Origin: Syntrophorhabdales bacterium
GTDB lineage: Bacteria; Desulfobacterota; Syntrophorhabdia; Syntrophorhabdales; WCHB1-27
Reading direction: 5' to 3'
Length of the DNA: 44,664 nucleotides
NCBI GenBank assembly: GCA_035541455.1
Contig: DATKNH010000154.1
Span: forward strand, 1-44,664
Shown: positions 8,270-16,540 of the stretch, piece after piece
Position numbering within the stretch: position 1 is the first letter of the stretch
Layout: every line of letters starts with the position of its first letter
The notes under the pieces: model-generated
The model's input: the letters and a program-made list of their open reading frames with translations, nothing else
Database searches by the model: none
Told to the model about the DNA's origin: nothing
Program-made: the position numbers and the translations under genes

Positions 8270-9308
8270 GCGGCTCTTCTTCGAGAGCGTCAAGGAGGGC
8301 ATAAAGCGGATAAAGGCTGAGTACGGCCCGGATGCAATCATCATAGACATAAAGGAGAGCACCGACCCTGGTCGAAAAGGGTACGAGATCCTGATCGCAA
8401 TCGACGAAGAATTGACACCCCAGGAAGCTCCTGTGAACGAAGTTATGAAGAGAATCGAAGAGATCGGGTTGACCGTCAGGTCCCTGAGCGAACGCATGGG
8501 CTCAATCGAATCGGATACGTTAAGGTATCGGGTCGACGCCTTTCCGCCAACCCTGCAGCTCCTCTACCAGAAAATGGTGAAGAATGGCCTGGACCCAAAA
8601 CTCGCTTTCGCTCTTCTGTCAGAGGTGTATGCAGAGGCCGGAAAATTTGCCGAGGATTCGAGTAAGGTAAACCATTTCTTGAAGAGAATGCTGGCAAAAC
8701 GGATAACGGTAAGCTCTATCGATAGCTCGAATGAGCCGATTCTCATGCTTGGTCCCAGCGGCGCTGGCAAGACTGAAACGACCAAGAAACTGGCGAGGCG
8801 CTTCACAGATGCGGGCGTACCGGTAGCGATCATAGCCTATGAGCCTGTGAGGAAAGAACGTTACAATGAGCTGATGCTCTTCTCGGAGAGTACCGGCATA
8901 CCTTTTTACTTCACAGCAAACGATGAAGACCTCCCTTTTCTGATTGAGCGGGAGACACGCAAGAAGATCATCGATGTTACGGGTAATGAGCTTCTGCAGA
9001 AGAAGGTGCTTGGGAGGTTGAAAGGCTGCAAAAAATTCCTGCTCTTCCCCTCATGGGTGAGGAGCGAAAAAGTCGTGGACTACTGCGGCCAATTCAACGG
9101 GACGGACGCGGCCGGCCTGATCTTCACGAAACTCGATGAGGAAAAGTCGCTGGGCCATCTCTTTGCCCATCTGGTAACTCTCAGGAAACCGCTTTATTTC
9201 CTGACCACAGGCATGGGTATCAAGGACATAGTGGTACCCGATCAAGAGACATTCTATACCTTAGTCTTAGAGGAGAACGTATGGAGGCACGAAGAAAGAA
9301 AACCATAG
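8259..9308 (+). CDS. flhF: Flagellar SRP-type GTPase FlhF, with degenerate GTPase motifs
   Basis: FlhF marks the pole where a flagellum is built and is an SRP-family GTPase. The 349-residue product has the basic N terminus (MKVKRLFFESVKEGIKRIKAEYGPDAIII), a helical N domain and a G domain. The P-loop at 165-172 (GPSGAGKT) and the TKLDE specificity motif (290-294) are intact. The usual DTYR switch motif reads AYEPVR (193-198), and the usual DTAGR motif reads DVTGN (239-243). These changes suggest weak or absent GTP hydrolysis, although nucleotide binding may persist. It overlaps flhA by 11 bases and flhG by 28, so the three are co-translated. No other reading fits as well. Confidence 0.9.
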   Translation: MKVKRLFFESVKEGIKRIKAEYGPDAIIIDIKESTDPGRKGYEILIAIDEELTPQEAPVNEVMKRIEEIGLTVRSLSERMGSIESDTLRYRVDAFPPTLQLLYQKMVKNGLDPKLAFALLSEVYAEAGKFAEDSSKVNHFLKRMLAKRITVSSIDSSNEPILMLGPSGAGKTETTKKLARRFTDAGVPVAIIAYEPVRKERYNELMLFSESTGIPFYFTANDEDLPFLIERETRKKIIDVTGNELLQKKVLGRLKGCKKFLLFPSWVRSEKVVDYCGQFNGTDAAGLIFTKLDEEKSLGHLFAHLVTLRKPLYFLTTGMGIKDIVVPDQETFYTLVLEENVWRHEERKP

Positions 9309-10024
9309 CGATCACGAGCGGGAAGGGGGGTGTCGGGAAATCCTCGATCGTCTCCAACATGGCCTACCTCCTGAGTGCGATGCGAAAATCGACGTACATA
9401 CTCGATGCAGATCTCGCTCTGGGAAATATTGACATCATGCTTGGCATGGTGCCGAGGTTCAATATCAGAGACTTGATCAACGGCACCAAGTCCATGAAAG
9501 ATATCATCGTGGAGGGTCCCTTCGGGATTAAAATCATACCCGCTACTTCGGGTATTTCAGAGTTCTCGAATCTCTCGATGGAAGAGAAGAATATACTGCT
9601 GTCCTCCTTTCAGGATATTCCTGATTATGATTTTCTTATCATGGACACTTCGGCGGGGATTTCTTCAAACGTGGTCTACTTCAATGCGATCAGCGAGGAT
9701 GTGTTCGTCATCATCACGCCCGATCCCGCCAGCCTCACGGATTCGTACGCCACGATAAAAGTACTTAGTAAAGAGACGGGGCGCAGGGACTTCCAGATCA
9801 TTGTGAATATGGTACGAGACGAGAAGGAAGCGCTCGACATGTATAAGAAGATTCTTCTGGTGACAGACAGATTCCTCAATATCTCCCTTGACTTTGCAGG
9901 GTATATCCCAGTGGACAAGAACGTTAACATAGCGGTGAAAAAACAGAAGCTTTGGGCAGAAACATTTCCGGAGACAAACGCGACAAAGGCCTTGGCCCGG
10001 ATCTGTCACAGGCTGGTGGCTTAA
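9281..10024 (+). CDS. flhG: MinD-like ATPase FlhG (FleN), flagellar number regulator
   Basis: FlhG limits flagellar number by acting on FlhF and, in several species, on the sigma-54 activator. The 247-residue product has the deviant Walker A motif GKGGVGKS (14-21, signature Lys15), the DADLALGNIDIMLG switch region and the MDTSAGIS Walker B-type motif. It lacks the N-terminal DQAxxLR activating helix found in many FlhG proteins, since the P-loop begins only 13 residues from the start. The pairing with flhF indicates polar flagellation. Confidence 0.93.
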   Translation: MEARRKKTIAITSGKGGVGKSSIVSNMAYLLSAMRKSTYILDADLALGNIDIMLGMVPRFNIRDLINGTKSMKDIIVEGPFGIKIIPATSGISEFSNLSMEEKNILLSSFQDIPDYDFLIMDTSAGISSNVVYFNAISEDVFVIITPDPASLTDSYATIKVLSKETGRRDFQIIVNMVRDEKEALDMYKKILLVTDRFLNISLDFAGYIPVDKNVNIAVKKQKLWAETFPETNATKALARICHRLVA

Positions 10025-10026
10025 GT

Positions 10027-10761
10027 ATGCTGAGGAGAGCCTACAAGAAACAGGCGGTTGATGATCGCGAGAGGACAATCGAGGAATTCCTTCCGATCAT
10101 AAAACACCTGGCTTTCAAAGTATCGAGGGGATTCGACGACGACGGTATAACGGAAGATCTTATCTCCTCAGGCGTGCTCGGCCTCCTGGAGGCCATGGAG
10201 AAATTTGATCCGAGCAGAGGAATAAAACTGAACACGTTCGCTTACCTGAGGATCAGGGGGGCGATGATTGATGAGCTCCGTAAACGGGATTGGTTTCCGA
10301 GAAGCGCCAGGACAAAGGCGAAAAAGCTGGAGGAAGTGATACGCAAACTAGAGACGGAGCTGGGGCGGTATCCGCGCGAGGAAGAAGTAGCGGAAGAGCT
10401 GAAGGTTGATCTTGACGATTACCTGATCATGCTCAAGGACTTCGGAAGCCTGTCCATCCTGAGTATCGAAGATATTTCCGAGGTATCGGGAATGGACCGG
10501 GACGGCATCATCAGGTATGTCATGGAGGAGGGCGCCAGTCCCGAAAAGTGCGCCGAGATGAGAGAGCTGGAGTCGATGCTCGGACGCGAGATCGATCGCC
10601 TTCCTGAGAAGCAGAGACTGGTTCTCAGCCTCTATTACTATGAAGACATGAATATGAAGGAGATCGCCGAGGTACTCGGCATCACCGAGGCAAGGATATC
10701 GCAGATCCATTCACAGGCGGTCCTGAGCCTCAGGACATATCTCAAGAAAAAGGTGAAGTAG
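10027..10761 (+). CDS. fliA: Flagellar sigma factor FliA (sigma-28)
   Basis: FliA directs RNA polymerase to late flagellar promoters. The 244-residue product has region 2 (EDLISSGVLGLLEAMEKFDPSRGIKLNTFAYLRIRGAMIDELRKRDWFPRS), a region 3 and a region 4 with the helix-turn-helix (MKEIAEVLGITEARISQIHSQAV). I placed the start at the ATG at 10027, two bases after the flhG stop. A longer in-frame reading would overlap flhG and add 25 unlike residues. It closes the fliL operon. Candidate target promoters in this window lie at 10845, 20123 and 44436. Confidence 0.95.
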   Translation: MLRRAYKKQAVDDRERTIEEFLPIIKHLAFKVSRGFDDDGITEDLISSGVLGLLEAMEKFDPSRGIKLNTFAYLRIRGAMIDELRKRDWFPRSARTKAKKLEEVIRKLETELGRYPREEEVAEELKVDLDDYLIMLKDFGSLSILSIEDISEVSGMDRDGIIRYVMEEGASPEKCAEMRELESMLGREIDRLPEKQRLVLSLYYYEDMNMKEIAEVLGITEARISQIHSQAVLSLRTYLKKKVK

Positions 10762-10844
10762 ATTAACGCCGAAGCCGAGGCAGAAGGCTACCTATCAAAT
10801 CCAACAAACAAGAACCAGCCCGCCCGCCCGATACCTGACAAGAG

Positions 10845-10872
10845 TTAAGATGAAGCCGTAGTTGCGCGATAA
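10845..10872 (+). promoter_or_regulatory. Probable sigma-28 promoter for the HDOD-che operon
   Basis: TTAAGATG (10845-10852) and CGCGATAA (10865-10872) are separated by 12 bases. They resemble TAAAGTTT-N11-GCCGATAA, with the -10 element well kept and the -35 element partial. The position, 16 bases before the HDOD gene ATG, is right. The remaining part of the 127-base gap after fliA shows no other clear signal. Confidence 0.5.
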
Positions 10873-10888
10873 CTAAGTAGGGCGATCC

Positions 10889-11794
10889 ATGGGCAACCAG
10901 AACCATATACTAAAGAAGCTTCGCCAGATCGAGATCCTGCCGACCTTCCCTAAAATAGTCAGCGAAATCCTGGTGCTAATAGACGATCCCATGAGCTCTG
11001 CTTCGGACCTGGCACGCCATATGGACCCCTCGATGTCGGGTGAGGTGTTGAGGGTTGCAAACACGGCGTATTTCGGCACCCGTAGTTTCAGGAACATCAC
11101 GACTATAGAGAGAGCTATAGCCGTCATAGGCTATGAGCACCTCGGCTATATTGTGCTTCAGATGCCTTTCCTTGCGATGATACAGGGCGCCGATACGACG
11201 TTTGACCGCAAATTGTTTATCACTCACGCAATTATCTGCGGAAGCCTGGCAAAATTGCTGGGCTCGCACGCCGCTTCTCCGGTCGACCACAATGAGATTT
11301 ATGTGAGCGGTATCCTCCACGATATCGGCAGAATCATTATGTACCGCTACTTCAAGAAAGAATGGCAGGAGATGCTCTCTTTAATTAAGACCAAGCAGAC
11401 CTCGACAGTAGAAGCGGAGCGAGCAGTCTTTTCCATCGACCACGGTGAAATGGGTGCGTTCCTGCTTGAGTTGTGGAACCTGCCGTCAGCCATTTCTGAT
11501 GGAGTGAGGTATCACCATTTTCCCGTGTCGGCTCCGCAAAACAAGGAGAGTGCTTTTGCAACCTACCTAGCCAATCAATTTGCCAAGCGCATCGATATGA
11601 ACACAGATCTGCAGAGCTTCGATGACTTCGCAGCGCGTCACCGGGAATTCTGTGAGACAGCCAATAAGTCCACCGACACAATCGCAGTAGACGACCCGAT
11701 CGGGTTCCTGTCTCTGGTATATGACTCACTCAGCAGTGCTAAGGGACTGATAGAAGTCACGGCAGGGGACGATGATACGCGTCCTCGTGGTTGA
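10889..11794 (+). CDS. HDOD domain protein in the chemotaxis operon
   Basis: HDOD domains are relatives of HD phosphohydrolases that usually act as signalling scaffolds. The 301-residue product has the typical opening (LRQIEILPTFPKIVSEILVLIDDP), the SASDLARHMDPSMSGEVLRVANTAYFG block, the TIERAIAVIGYEHLGYIVL helix and a SGILHDIGRIIMYRYF segment with an HD pair. No GGDEF or EAL domain is attached. It is first in the operon and overlaps cheB by 23 bases, so it is probably made together with the chemotaxis proteins. Its specific function cannot be read from the sequence. Confidence 0.88.
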   Translation: MGNQNHILKKLRQIEILPTFPKIVSEILVLIDDPMSSASDLARHMDPSMSGEVLRVANTAYFGTRSFRNITTIERAIAVIGYEHLGYIVLQMPFLAMIQGADTTFDRKLFITHAIICGSLAKLLGSHAASPVDHNEIYVSGILHDIGRIIMYRYFKKEWQEMLSLIKTKQTSTVEAERAVFSIDHGEMGAFLLELWNLPSAISDGVRYHHFPVSAPQNKESAFATYLANQFAKRIDMNTDLQSFDDFAARHREFCETANKSTDTIAVDDPIGFLSLVYDSLSSAKGLIEVTAGDDDTRPRG

Positions 11795-12800
11795 TGATTC
11801 GCCCCTGATGCGGCGGATCATTTCACGTATCCTCGGCAAAGACCCTCTTATCCAACTTGTCGGAACGGCACAAAACGGTGAGGAAGCACTGGAGAAGGTA
11901 GAAACACTGCAGCCTGACGTGGTCACAATGGACATCGAGATGCCGCGCATGAACGGGCTCGAAGCCCTCAAGGCTATCATGGCTCGATCGCCCTTGCCGG
12001 TCATAATGTTGAGTGCAGCGACGCAGGAGGGGGCAGCCGTAACACTCGATGCGCTCAATGCTGGAGCATGCGACTTTGTGCCTAAAGAACTCTGCAGTGG
12101 AGCCCTCAACATCACACGGATTGCCGAAGAGCTGATAGGCAAGATAAGGGCTGTTGCAAAGAGGCTCCCCCATCCCCCCCTTCCCGATTCCCGTGGCTCG
12201 GACAAACCTCTCGCGTTTACTTCCGGAAAGAGACTTTCAGGCGCTGTGGTGGCGATCGGCGCCTCTACAGGCGGACCCAGGGTGCTTCAACAAATACTGA
12301 CCAGCCTGCCAAAGGATTTTCCGGTCCCGATAGCCATAGCGCAGCACATGCCTAAATCGTTTACGCGATTCTTTGCTGAGAGACTGGACGCTCTGGCACC
12401 AATTAAGGTGAAAGAGGCGGAACATAACGAGAGATTAATGCCGGGTGTGGCGCTGCTCGCGCCGGGGGATGTGCATATGATCGTGCGTCGCACAGGCCGG
12501 AATGTGATCGTTCAACTGGTGGAAGATCAGAGTTACATATACAGGCCCTCGGTTGATATGCTGTTCACGGGGGTATCAGAGGCGTACGAGTCGAAAGCTG
12601 TAGCAGTAGTTCTGACAGGTATGGGCGTAGATGGGTTGAAGGGGGCGATAGCTATCCGGACAAGGAACGGTTTTGTAATAGCCCAGGACGAAGAAACCTC
12701 GGTTGTGTACGGCATGCCCAAGGCTGTGGCCGAGGCCAGCCTAACCAATTCCGTCGTGCCGGCGCAAGAGATTTCAGCAGCAATTATGGGGGCACTATGA
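11772..12800 (+). CDS. cheB: Chemotaxis protein-glutamate methylesterase CheB
   Basis: CheB removes methyl groups from (and deamidates) chemoreceptors for adaptation. The 342-residue product has a receiver domain with Asp8-Asp9 and the phosphoacceptor Asp54 (VTMDIEMPRMNG), a linker (about 125-155) and the esterase domain. The catalytic Ser165 lies in GASTGG, the histidine in IAQHMP, and the aspartate in LTGMGVDG. The linker includes an unusual PHPPLPDSRGSDKP stretch. Its methyltransferase partner CheR is not in the window. It overlaps the HDOD gene upstream. Confidence 0.97.
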   Translation: MIRVLVVDDSPLMRRIISRILGKDPLIQLVGTAQNGEEALEKVETLQPDVVTMDIEMPRMNGLEALKAIMARSPLPVIMLSAATQEGAAVTLDALNAGACDFVPKELCSGALNITRIAEELIGKIRAVAKRLPHPPLPDSRGSDKPLAFTSGKRLSGAVVAIGASTGGPRVLQQILTSLPKDFPVPIAIAQHMPKSFTRFFAERLDALAPIKVKEAEHNERLMPGVALLAPGDVHMIVRRTGRNVIVQLVEDQSYIYRPSVDMLFTGVSEAYESKAVAVVLTGMGVDGLKGAIAIRTRNGFVIAQDEETSVVYGMPKAVAEASLTNSVVPAQEISAAIMGAL

Positions 12801-12803
12801 AGA

Positions 12804-12825
12804 CAAGCGGTTCTCATGCCGCTTG
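12804..12825 (+). repeat. Hairpin between cheB and cheA
   Basis: CAAGCGG (12804-12810) and CCGCTTG (12819-12825) form a perfect 7-bp stem with an 8-base loop just after the cheB stop. No T-run follows, so it is more likely an RNA-processing or stabilising hairpin than a terminator. Confidence 0.5.
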
Positions 12826-12876
12826 CTGACCTGGAGAGAACAAAACAACTGGAAATGAGGATGCGGGTGCTGAATC

Positions 12877-14670
12877 GTGGATGAGGCGATCGACAAAGCT
12901 GAGCTCGACGAAATCAGGGAAGAATTCGTCGTCGACACCATTGAGCTCATAGAAGGGGCCGCACGGGACCTTGTTGTTTTGGAAGAGGGACCTTCTTCTG
13001 AGATGCTGAACGCAATATTCAGGTCTGTGCATACCATCAAGGGGACCTCGGCGTTTCTCGGTTTTGACCGCCTTTCTTCGCTTGCCCACAAGACGGAAGA
13101 CGTGCTGGGCAAGCTGCGGAGAGGCAATCTGGAACCTGAGAGGGATAACATCGATTGCATTCTGAGAGCCCTCGACGGAATGAAGCTTCTTGTCAACGAG
13201 ATCAGAAGGGAATGCCGTGAGGAAAGCGATATGGCTCACTTGCTGGCTGAACTGGACGCTCTCGGAGAGTCCGGGAATAAAGTGAAACCCGCTGTCGGAT
13301 CCTTCGCAAAAGCGGGTGAAGGGACTACTCACCTCAAAAGAGGCCCTTTAGTCTCAGACGACAGGAAAGATGCAGGATCAGTAACGAGGCCGGCAGGGGA
13401 AAAAGAGGCTCGTGCAGCTACCCTGTCTTCCCGGGAGCAGACCGTGCGAGTTGACACCAGAAAACTGGACGAGTTGATGAACCTGGTGGGCGAACTGGTA
13501 CTCTGCAAGAACAGGTTGCTTCTCTTCAATAGTATCCTGCAAGAGAACCAATCCATAGTGTCTCTTGCCGAACTTGACTGCGATACATGGTTACCAACCC
13601 TCAAGCCAATGATAGCAGGTCTCATGGAGGGAACGCGTTACGTCGAGACGATTACAAACAACCTGCAAACGGTTGTGATGCGAGTTCGCCTGGTGCCGAT
13701 AAACAGGCTTTTCAGTAAGGTGCCGAGGCTTGTCCGTGATCTATGCGCGCAAACCGGCAAGCAGGTGGAGTTGATCATAGAGGGTGGTGAGACCGAGCTG
13801 GATAAGGCCTTGATCGAAGCTCTTTACGACCCTCTCACCCATATCATGAGGAATGCTGTAGATCACGGCATTGAAGCGCCTGAAGAAAGGAGCAGGATGG
13901 GTAAAGCAGCAAAAGGGGTCATATCCCTCAAGGCCAGACAGGAGGCTAATCAGGTTGTCATAGAAGTATTGGATGATGGAAGAGGGATAGACGTCGGAGC
14001 AATAAAAGAGAAGGCCGTGGAAAAGGGCTTTGTGCACCGTGATGAGAAAGAAAATCTAAGTGCGCAGGAAGCCGTTACTTATATATTCACTCCGGGGTTC
14101 AGCACGTCAAACGAAGTCACATCCCTTTCGGGCAGGGGCATCGGCATGGACGTGGTCAAGACGAACGTTGAACGGATGCACGGGCAGGTGTACGTTGATT
14201 CGCTGCCGGGAAAATGGACCAAGTTCACAATTATCCTGCCGCTGACGCTGGCCATCATGAAAGCGCTTCTGGTCAGTGTCGGAATAGAGATCTATGCGAT
14301 TCCCCTCGAGGTCGTGCTCGAAGTAATAAAGGTCAGAGAGGAACAGATCAAAACGATACAGGGCAGCGACGTGCTGCTGCTTCGAGACATGATCATCCCC
14401 CTGGTGCGACTCTCAAAGGTGGTGGCGGGAGAGCAAGAGGCGGGAAACACCCGTTCAATCATACTCTGCAAGACCCCTGGGAGGCCGGTAGGCTTGTGTG
14501 TGGATTCGGTTGTGGGTCAGGAGGAAGTGGTCATCAAGGCGCTGGGTGAGTTTCTAAAGGGTGTACCCTGGATAGCAGGCGCTACCATACGGGGTGATGG
14601 CAGGGTCGTGCTCATGCTTGATATTCCTGCCATCGTCAGTCACTTTTGTAAACAGCCTGTAGCAGCATGA
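12877..14670 (+). CDS. cheA: Chemotaxis histidine kinase CheA lacking the P2 domain
   Basis: CheA phosphorylates CheY and CheB in response to receptors. The 597-residue product has P1/Hpt with the H-box SVHTIKGTSAFLGF (His52), a charged linker of about 65 residues (120-187), the P3 dimerisation helices from about 188 (VRVDTRKLDELMNLVGELV), the P4 kinase with N-box (HIMRNAVDHGIE, 322-333), G1 (DDGRGID, 366-372) and G2 (GRGIGMDVV, 419-427), then a CheW-like P5. No room is left for the CheY/CheB-binding P2 domain, so CheA would contact its response regulators through other surfaces. The start is GTG at 12877, with only a weak upstream binding site. Confidence 0.95.
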   Translation: MDEAIDKAELDEIREEFVVDTIELIEGAARDLVVLEEGPSSEMLNAIFRSVHTIKGTSAFLGFDRLSSLAHKTEDVLGKLRRGNLEPERDNIDCILRALDGMKLLVNEIRRECREESDMAHLLAELDALGESGNKVKPAVGSFAKAGEGTTHLKRGPLVSDDRKDAGSVTRPAGEKEARAATLSSREQTVRVDTRKLDELMNLVGELVLCKNRLLLFNSILQENQSIVSLAELDCDTWLPTLKPMIAGLMEGTRYVETITNNLQTVVMRVRLVPINRLFSKVPRLVRDLCAQTGKQVELIIEGGETELDKALIEALYDPLTHIMRNAVDHGIEAPEERSRMGKAAKGVISLKARQEANQVVIEVLDDGRGIDVGAIKEKAVEKGFVHRDEKENLSAQEAVTYIFTPGFSTSNEVTSLSGRGIGMDVVKTNVERMHGQVYVDSLPGKWTKFTIILPLTLAIMKALLVSVGIEIYAIPLEVVLEVIKVREEQIKTIQGSDVLLLRDMIIPLVRLSKVVAGEQEAGNTRSIILCKTPGRPVGLCVDSVVGQEEVVIKALGEFLKGVPWIAGATIRGDGRVVLMLDIPAIVSHFCKQPVAA

Positions 14671-14859
14671 AGTAGAGTCCAGGGTCCAGCGTTTCCCGTC
14701 AGATCAAGAGCATGAAATACGCATCATGACGTGTCTTCACAGGCGATGCTGGCCTCTCCCCGCAGCCGCAAGTTATCGCCAAGCATGCTTTTTGCATCAA
14801 ATCACCAAGTGTTACGATGAGTAAGCGATCACACACTTCAGTGGTACGGGAAATTAGTC

Positions 14860-15339
14860 ATGGCGAGTGGAGCTATTCGATCGTTTGTAGCGTTTAACCT
14901 TGGCAATGAGGAGTTTGCAGTCGACATCACCAAGGTGCAGGAAATTAACAGGTGGGTCGACCTCACGAGAATTCCCAACACATCCCCGCACGTGCAGGGA
15001 GTGATGAACTTACGCGGAAAGATCGTCCCTGTAATCGACTTGCGGAGCATGCTCGGTTTTGACGGGAAGCCTGCCGACAAGCAGACCAGGATTATCGTGG
15101 TAGAGGATGGGGGGGTAGTCGCGGGCTTTCTGGTTGATGCCGTCTCTGAGGTGGTACAACTCCCTGAAAGCGCGATAGAGGCTCCCCCGTCGCTTGGCGG
15201 AATTGCAGAGCCACGCTACGTTGCAGGCGTGGGAAGAATAGCAGAGCGGCTTGTGGTTCTTCTCGATCTCCAAATAATGTTTCAAGCAGGCGTAGAAGCA
15301 GGCGAGGGAGGGGTTCCAGCCAGCGGGCAAGCCGGCTGA
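14860..15339 (+). CDS. cheW: Chemotaxis coupling protein CheW
   Basis: CheW links chemoreceptors to CheA. The 159-residue product is a single CheW domain: FNLGNEEFAVDITKVQEINRW near the start, then the conserved VQGVMNLRGKIVPVIDLRSMLGF block, and FLVDAVSEVVQLPESAIE. A glycine- and alanine-rich tail of about 17 residues follows the domain. It is separated from cheA by 189 bases in which I see no convincing promoter. The 64-residue gene follows 46 bases later. Confidence 0.96.
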   Translation: MASGAIRSFVAFNLGNEEFAVDITKVQEINRWVDLTRIPNTSPHVQGVMNLRGKIVPVIDLRSMLGFDGKPADKQTRIIVVEDGGVVAGFLVDAVSEVVQLPESAIEAPPSLGGIAEPRYVAGVGRIAERLVVLLDLQIMFQAGVEAGEGGVPASGQAG

Positions 15340-15385
15340 CGGGTATCCGTGAGGCGGGTGTCCGAAAAGATGGAAGGAGGTTACT

Positions 15386-15580
15386 ATGGCAGGAGCATTC
15401 GATGTAGACCTCATTCCGAAGATCCTGTCAGTAGACAGAAAGGTACGCCTTTCCGGAATCGATAAACGGCGTGAACACGGAAACAATGCTGGAAAAGGGA
15501 ATCGCTCACAACGATCCACCGCGGATGAATCCAGTGAAAAGGATGCGGAAAAGCAGGGCACGATCGATATTACGGTGTGA
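15386..15580 (+). CDS. Small uncharacterised protein (64 aa) after cheW
   Basis: I do not recognise this gene. AGGAGG (15375-15380), five bases before the ATG, makes translation very likely. The product has a more hydrophobic first 20 residues (AFDVDLIPKILSVDRKVRLSG) and then a strongly charged, low-complexity, probably disordered region rich in K, R, E, S and N. It ends with a short hydrophobic IDITV. There is no signal peptide or membrane segment. Its place between cheW and the flgF operon suggests a motility role, but nothing in the sequence tells which. Confidence 0.6.
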   Translation: MAGAFDVDLIPKILSVDRKVRLSGIDKRREHGNNAGKGNRSQRSTADESSEKDAEKQGTIDITV

Positions 15581-15637
15581 ACTTTTCTGTACCGGAAAAT
15601 TTTTCCTACCCCGGTTACGACAAATCCTAATGTCCGT

Positions 15638-15730
15638 TATCTAAACTCGAAATCAAATTTGTAGGGCCGAACGTCTCAAGCCGCTGAAACAAATACTCTT
15701 CCTGCTGAGCTGCTGCTTAGGGTTTAGATA
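15638..15730. repeat. Inverted repeat in the gap upstream of the flgF promoter
   Basis: TATCTAAAC (15638-15646) and GTTTAGATA (15722-15730) are exact reverse complements 75 bases apart. The flanks contain AAATCCTAA- and GGAATTTAG-type words like those of the fliP-fliQ palindrome, so this may be a decayed copy of the same element. The rest of the gap between 15581 and 15770 shows no gene. Confidence 0.4.
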
Positions 15731-15770
15731 TTGGAATTTAGATCTTGACGGGTGTAGGGGCCCCGGGGCA

Positions 15771-15786
15771 TGGCACGCCCTTTGCT
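15771..15786 (+). promoter_or_regulatory. Sigma-54 promoter for the flgF operon
   Basis: TGGCACG (15771-15777), four bases, then TTGCT (15782-15786) is an exact match to the -24/-12 consensus. Transcription should start near 15797, about a dozen bases before the flgF ATG at 15809. An in-frame ATG at 15770 overlaps the promoter itself and is therefore not the start codon. Confidence 0.9.
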
Positions 15787-15808
15787 TTATTCATGCGAAG
15801 AGGTTCGT

Positions 15809-16531
15809 ATGGCAGGTATATACACAGTTGTAAGTGGTGCAGTAGCGGAAGAGAAGAGGCTGAGCATCATCAGCAACAATCTGGCGAATTCGCTTACGAG
15901 CGGCTACAAGTCGGCAAAACCCGTCTTTGAAGCGGTCCTTTCGAGCAGTATCGTAGACACCGCTGACCAGTCTGACAGCACCTTCGTCGGCACCTACGAA
16001 TCGCAGATAAATTTTTCCGAAGGACCACTTATTGAATCGGGCAACAGACTTGACGTGGCCCTCCAGGGCGACGGTTTCTTTGTTGTACAGACAGCCGAGG
16101 GCGAGAGGTATACACGCAACGGCCACTTCAGTCTTGACCCAAACGGCAAACTGATGACAGCAGACGGGAATACTGTCGTGGGGGAGGGCGGAGAGATTGT
16201 GGCACCCGGCAAAATGATCACCATAGAGAGGGACGGATCGGTTTACGCTGAGAAAACATCGGTCGGAAAAATCAAAGTTGTCCGTTTTGCGGACAAGTCT
16301 TTCCTGAAACCGGTTGGAAACTCTCTTTTTGAAAATGAGGAGCCTTCGAACCAGGCGTTGCCAGCAGTCAACGTTACACTAAACCAGGGCTTTCACGAAG
16401 GCTCAAACGTTGACGTTATTAAGGAGATGATCGACATGATTGCGTGCACCAGAGCTTACGAGGCTTACGGAAAAGTGCAGCAAGCCTTCGGTGATATGGA
16501 AAGCAAATTGCAGGAAGCAGCAAGAGTGTAA
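15809..16531 (+). CDS. flgF: Flagellar proximal rod protein FlgF
   Basis: FlgF is a rod subunit exported by the flagellar type III system. The 240-residue product opens with the axial-protein N-terminal pattern (IYTVVSGAVAEEKRLSIISNNLANSLTSGYKS). A central beta domain has the hook/rod motif LDVALQGDGFFVVQTAEGERYTRNGHF, and the C-terminal helix is SNVDVIKEMIDMIACTRAYEAYGKVQQAF. I chose the ATG at 15809 because it follows the sigma-54 promoter and GAAGAGG. It is shorter than FlgG, as is usual for FlgF. FlgG follows nine bases later. Confidence 0.93.
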   Translation: MAGIYTVVSGAVAEEKRLSIISNNLANSLTSGYKSAKPVFEAVLSSSIVDTADQSDSTFVGTYESQINFSEGPLIESGNRLDVALQGDGFFVVQTAEGERYTRNGHFSLDPNGKLMTADGNTVVGEGGEIVAPGKMITIERDGSVYAEKTSVGKIKVVRFADKSFLKPVGNSLFENEEPSNQALPAVNVTLNQGFHEGSNVDVIKEMIDMIACTRAYEAYGKVQQAFGDMESKLQEAARV

Positions 16532-16540
16532 GGAGGCGAG

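Noticed and set aside
12154-12215. Unusual CheB linker coding PHPPLPDSRGSDKP, looked at as a possible repeat insertion
   Set aside because: Linkers between the CheB domains vary freely, and I cannot show that the DNA is a repeat from this window alone.
14060-14549. Two plus-strand frames in another frame inside cheA
   Set aside because: The CheA frame carries the kinase G2 box and P5 domain through this stretch; the alternative frames have no family features.
14770-14800. GGCGATAA on the minus strand between cheA and cheW, like a sigma-28 -10 element
   Set aside because: No acceptable -35 element upstream on that strand and no gene downstream on the minus strand.
15770-15808. ATG at 15770 adding 13 residues to FlgF
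   Set aside because: It overlaps a perfect sigma-54 promoter and the added residues do not fit the rod protein N terminus, which begins at 15809.
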